DNA from: Methanothermobacter sp. CaT2
GTDB taxonomy: Archaea > Methanobacteriota > Methanobacteria > Methanobacteriales > Methanothermobacteraceae
DNA length: 64,000 nucleotides
Reading direction: 5' to 3'
NCBI RefSeq assembly: GCF_000828575.1
Contig: NZ_AP011952.1
Coordinates: 465,065-529,064, forward strand
Of the stretch, positions 63,630 through 64,000 are shown piece by piece. Every line of letters begins with the position of its first letter. Positions within the stretch are counted from its first letter, which is position 1. The notes under the pieces are model-generated. The model was given only the letters and a program-made list of their open reading frames with translations. It did not search any database and had not been told where the DNA came from. The position numbers and the translations under genes were made by a program.

Positions 63630-64000
63630 ATGACAGAGTTCAGTGAATGGTTCCATAACATTTTAGAGGAAGCCGAAATTATCGATCAGAGGTACCCCGT
63701 TAAGGGCATGCACGTCTGGATGCCCCACGGATTCATGATAAGGAAGAATACCCTGAAAATCCTCAGGAGGATACTTGACAGGGACCATGAAGAGGTACTG
63801 TTCCCGCTTCTCGTACCGGAGGATGAACTGGCAAAGGAGGCCATACACGTAAAGGGATTCGAGGACGAGGTCTACTGGGTGACCCACGGTGGCCTCAGCC
63901 AGCTCCAGAGAAAACTTGCCCTGAGGCCCACAAGTGAAACCGTGATGTACCCCATGTTCGCCCTCTGGGTCAGGTCACACACGGACCTCCCCATGAGGTT
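63630..64000 (+). CDS. proS: Prolyl-tRNA synthetase (partial, runs off the right edge)
   Basis: The first 123 residues of archaeal-type Pro[44 protein letters not shown], then VYWVTHGGL...[18 protein letters not shown], the class II motif 2 region (RPTSE). The start GGTG-AAAAA-ATG follows the window rule exactly. The rest of the protein (normally about 480 residues) lies outside. Confidence 0.96.
   Translation, partial: MTEFSEWFHNILEEAEIIDQRYPVKGMHVWMPHGFMIRKNTLKILRRILDRDHEEVLFPLLVPEDELAKEAIHVKGFEDEVYWVTHGGLSQLQRKLALRPTSETVMYPMFALWVRSHTDLPMR

Overview
The window reads as chromosomal DNA of a thermophilic hydrogenotrophic methanogen of the genus Methanothermobacter. Supporting this are archaeal lipid genes (HMG-CoA reductase, geranylgeranylglyceryl phosphate synthase, glycerol-1-phosphate dehydrogenase), archaeal primase PriSL, ADTH synthase and 3-dehydroquinate synthase II, pantoate kinase, box A promoters of the AAATTTATATA type, and a 30-nt CRISPR repeat that I recall from M. 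thermautotrophicus. Species assignment is from memory and was not searched. No tRNA or rRNA gene was found.

Layout. 1-5.1 kb: a DUF1156-type DNA methylase running off the left edge, coupled to a large SNF2 helicase with a DUF3883-like end (defence-type pair). 5.3-10 kb: amino-acid permease, TPR membrane protein and an unusual double receiver-glycosyltransferase fusion. 10-25 kb: housekeeping genes (PolX-PHP, surface proteins, GGGP synthase, L40e, Tsr3, ChlI/ChlD-like chelatase ATPase, TatD-like hydrolase, VIT1-like carrier, HMG-CoA reductase, SucD, AroD, S26 peptidase). 25-30 kb: HtpX with an EF-hand, a secreted M14-like protein, and an AT-rich trio (CooC-like ATPase, frameshifted cupin, flavin reductase). 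30-45 kb: PHP phosphoesterase, pantoate kinase, early aromatic pathway, RNA enzymes (ThpR, CCA transferase), primase, MetRS, DUF530 protein, GlcNAc-1-P transferase. 45-52 kb: an operon of a roadblock protein, a RAD55-like/small-GTPase fusion and two RAD55-like ATPases beside two pilin-like genes. 52-57 kb: DUF166 protein, CbiF, and a metal-uptake ABC operon with a divergent NikR-like regulator. 57.3-60.4 kb: a CRISPR array of 46 repeats without cas genes, read on the minus strand from a leader near 60.4 kb. 61-64 kb: Sm-like protein, RpiA, UPF0179, G1P dehydrogenase and the start of ProS.

Three window-wide patterns are notable. First, many translation starts follow GGTG-N5-start (or GGAGG-N7-start). 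Applying that rule shows several genes whose only sensible start is non-canonical: CTG at 12865, 17668 and 53245, ATT at 30721, and possibly ATC at 26479. Second, gene ends and promoters repeatedly carry short tandem duplications (units of about 30-66 bp); the extreme case is the cca gene, where five copies of the start region create four coupled 20-residue mini-ORFs. Third, the roadblock/GTPase/RAD55 operon next to pilin genes looks like a compact archaeal counterpart of the MglA-MglB switch and is the best candidate for an undescribed system.
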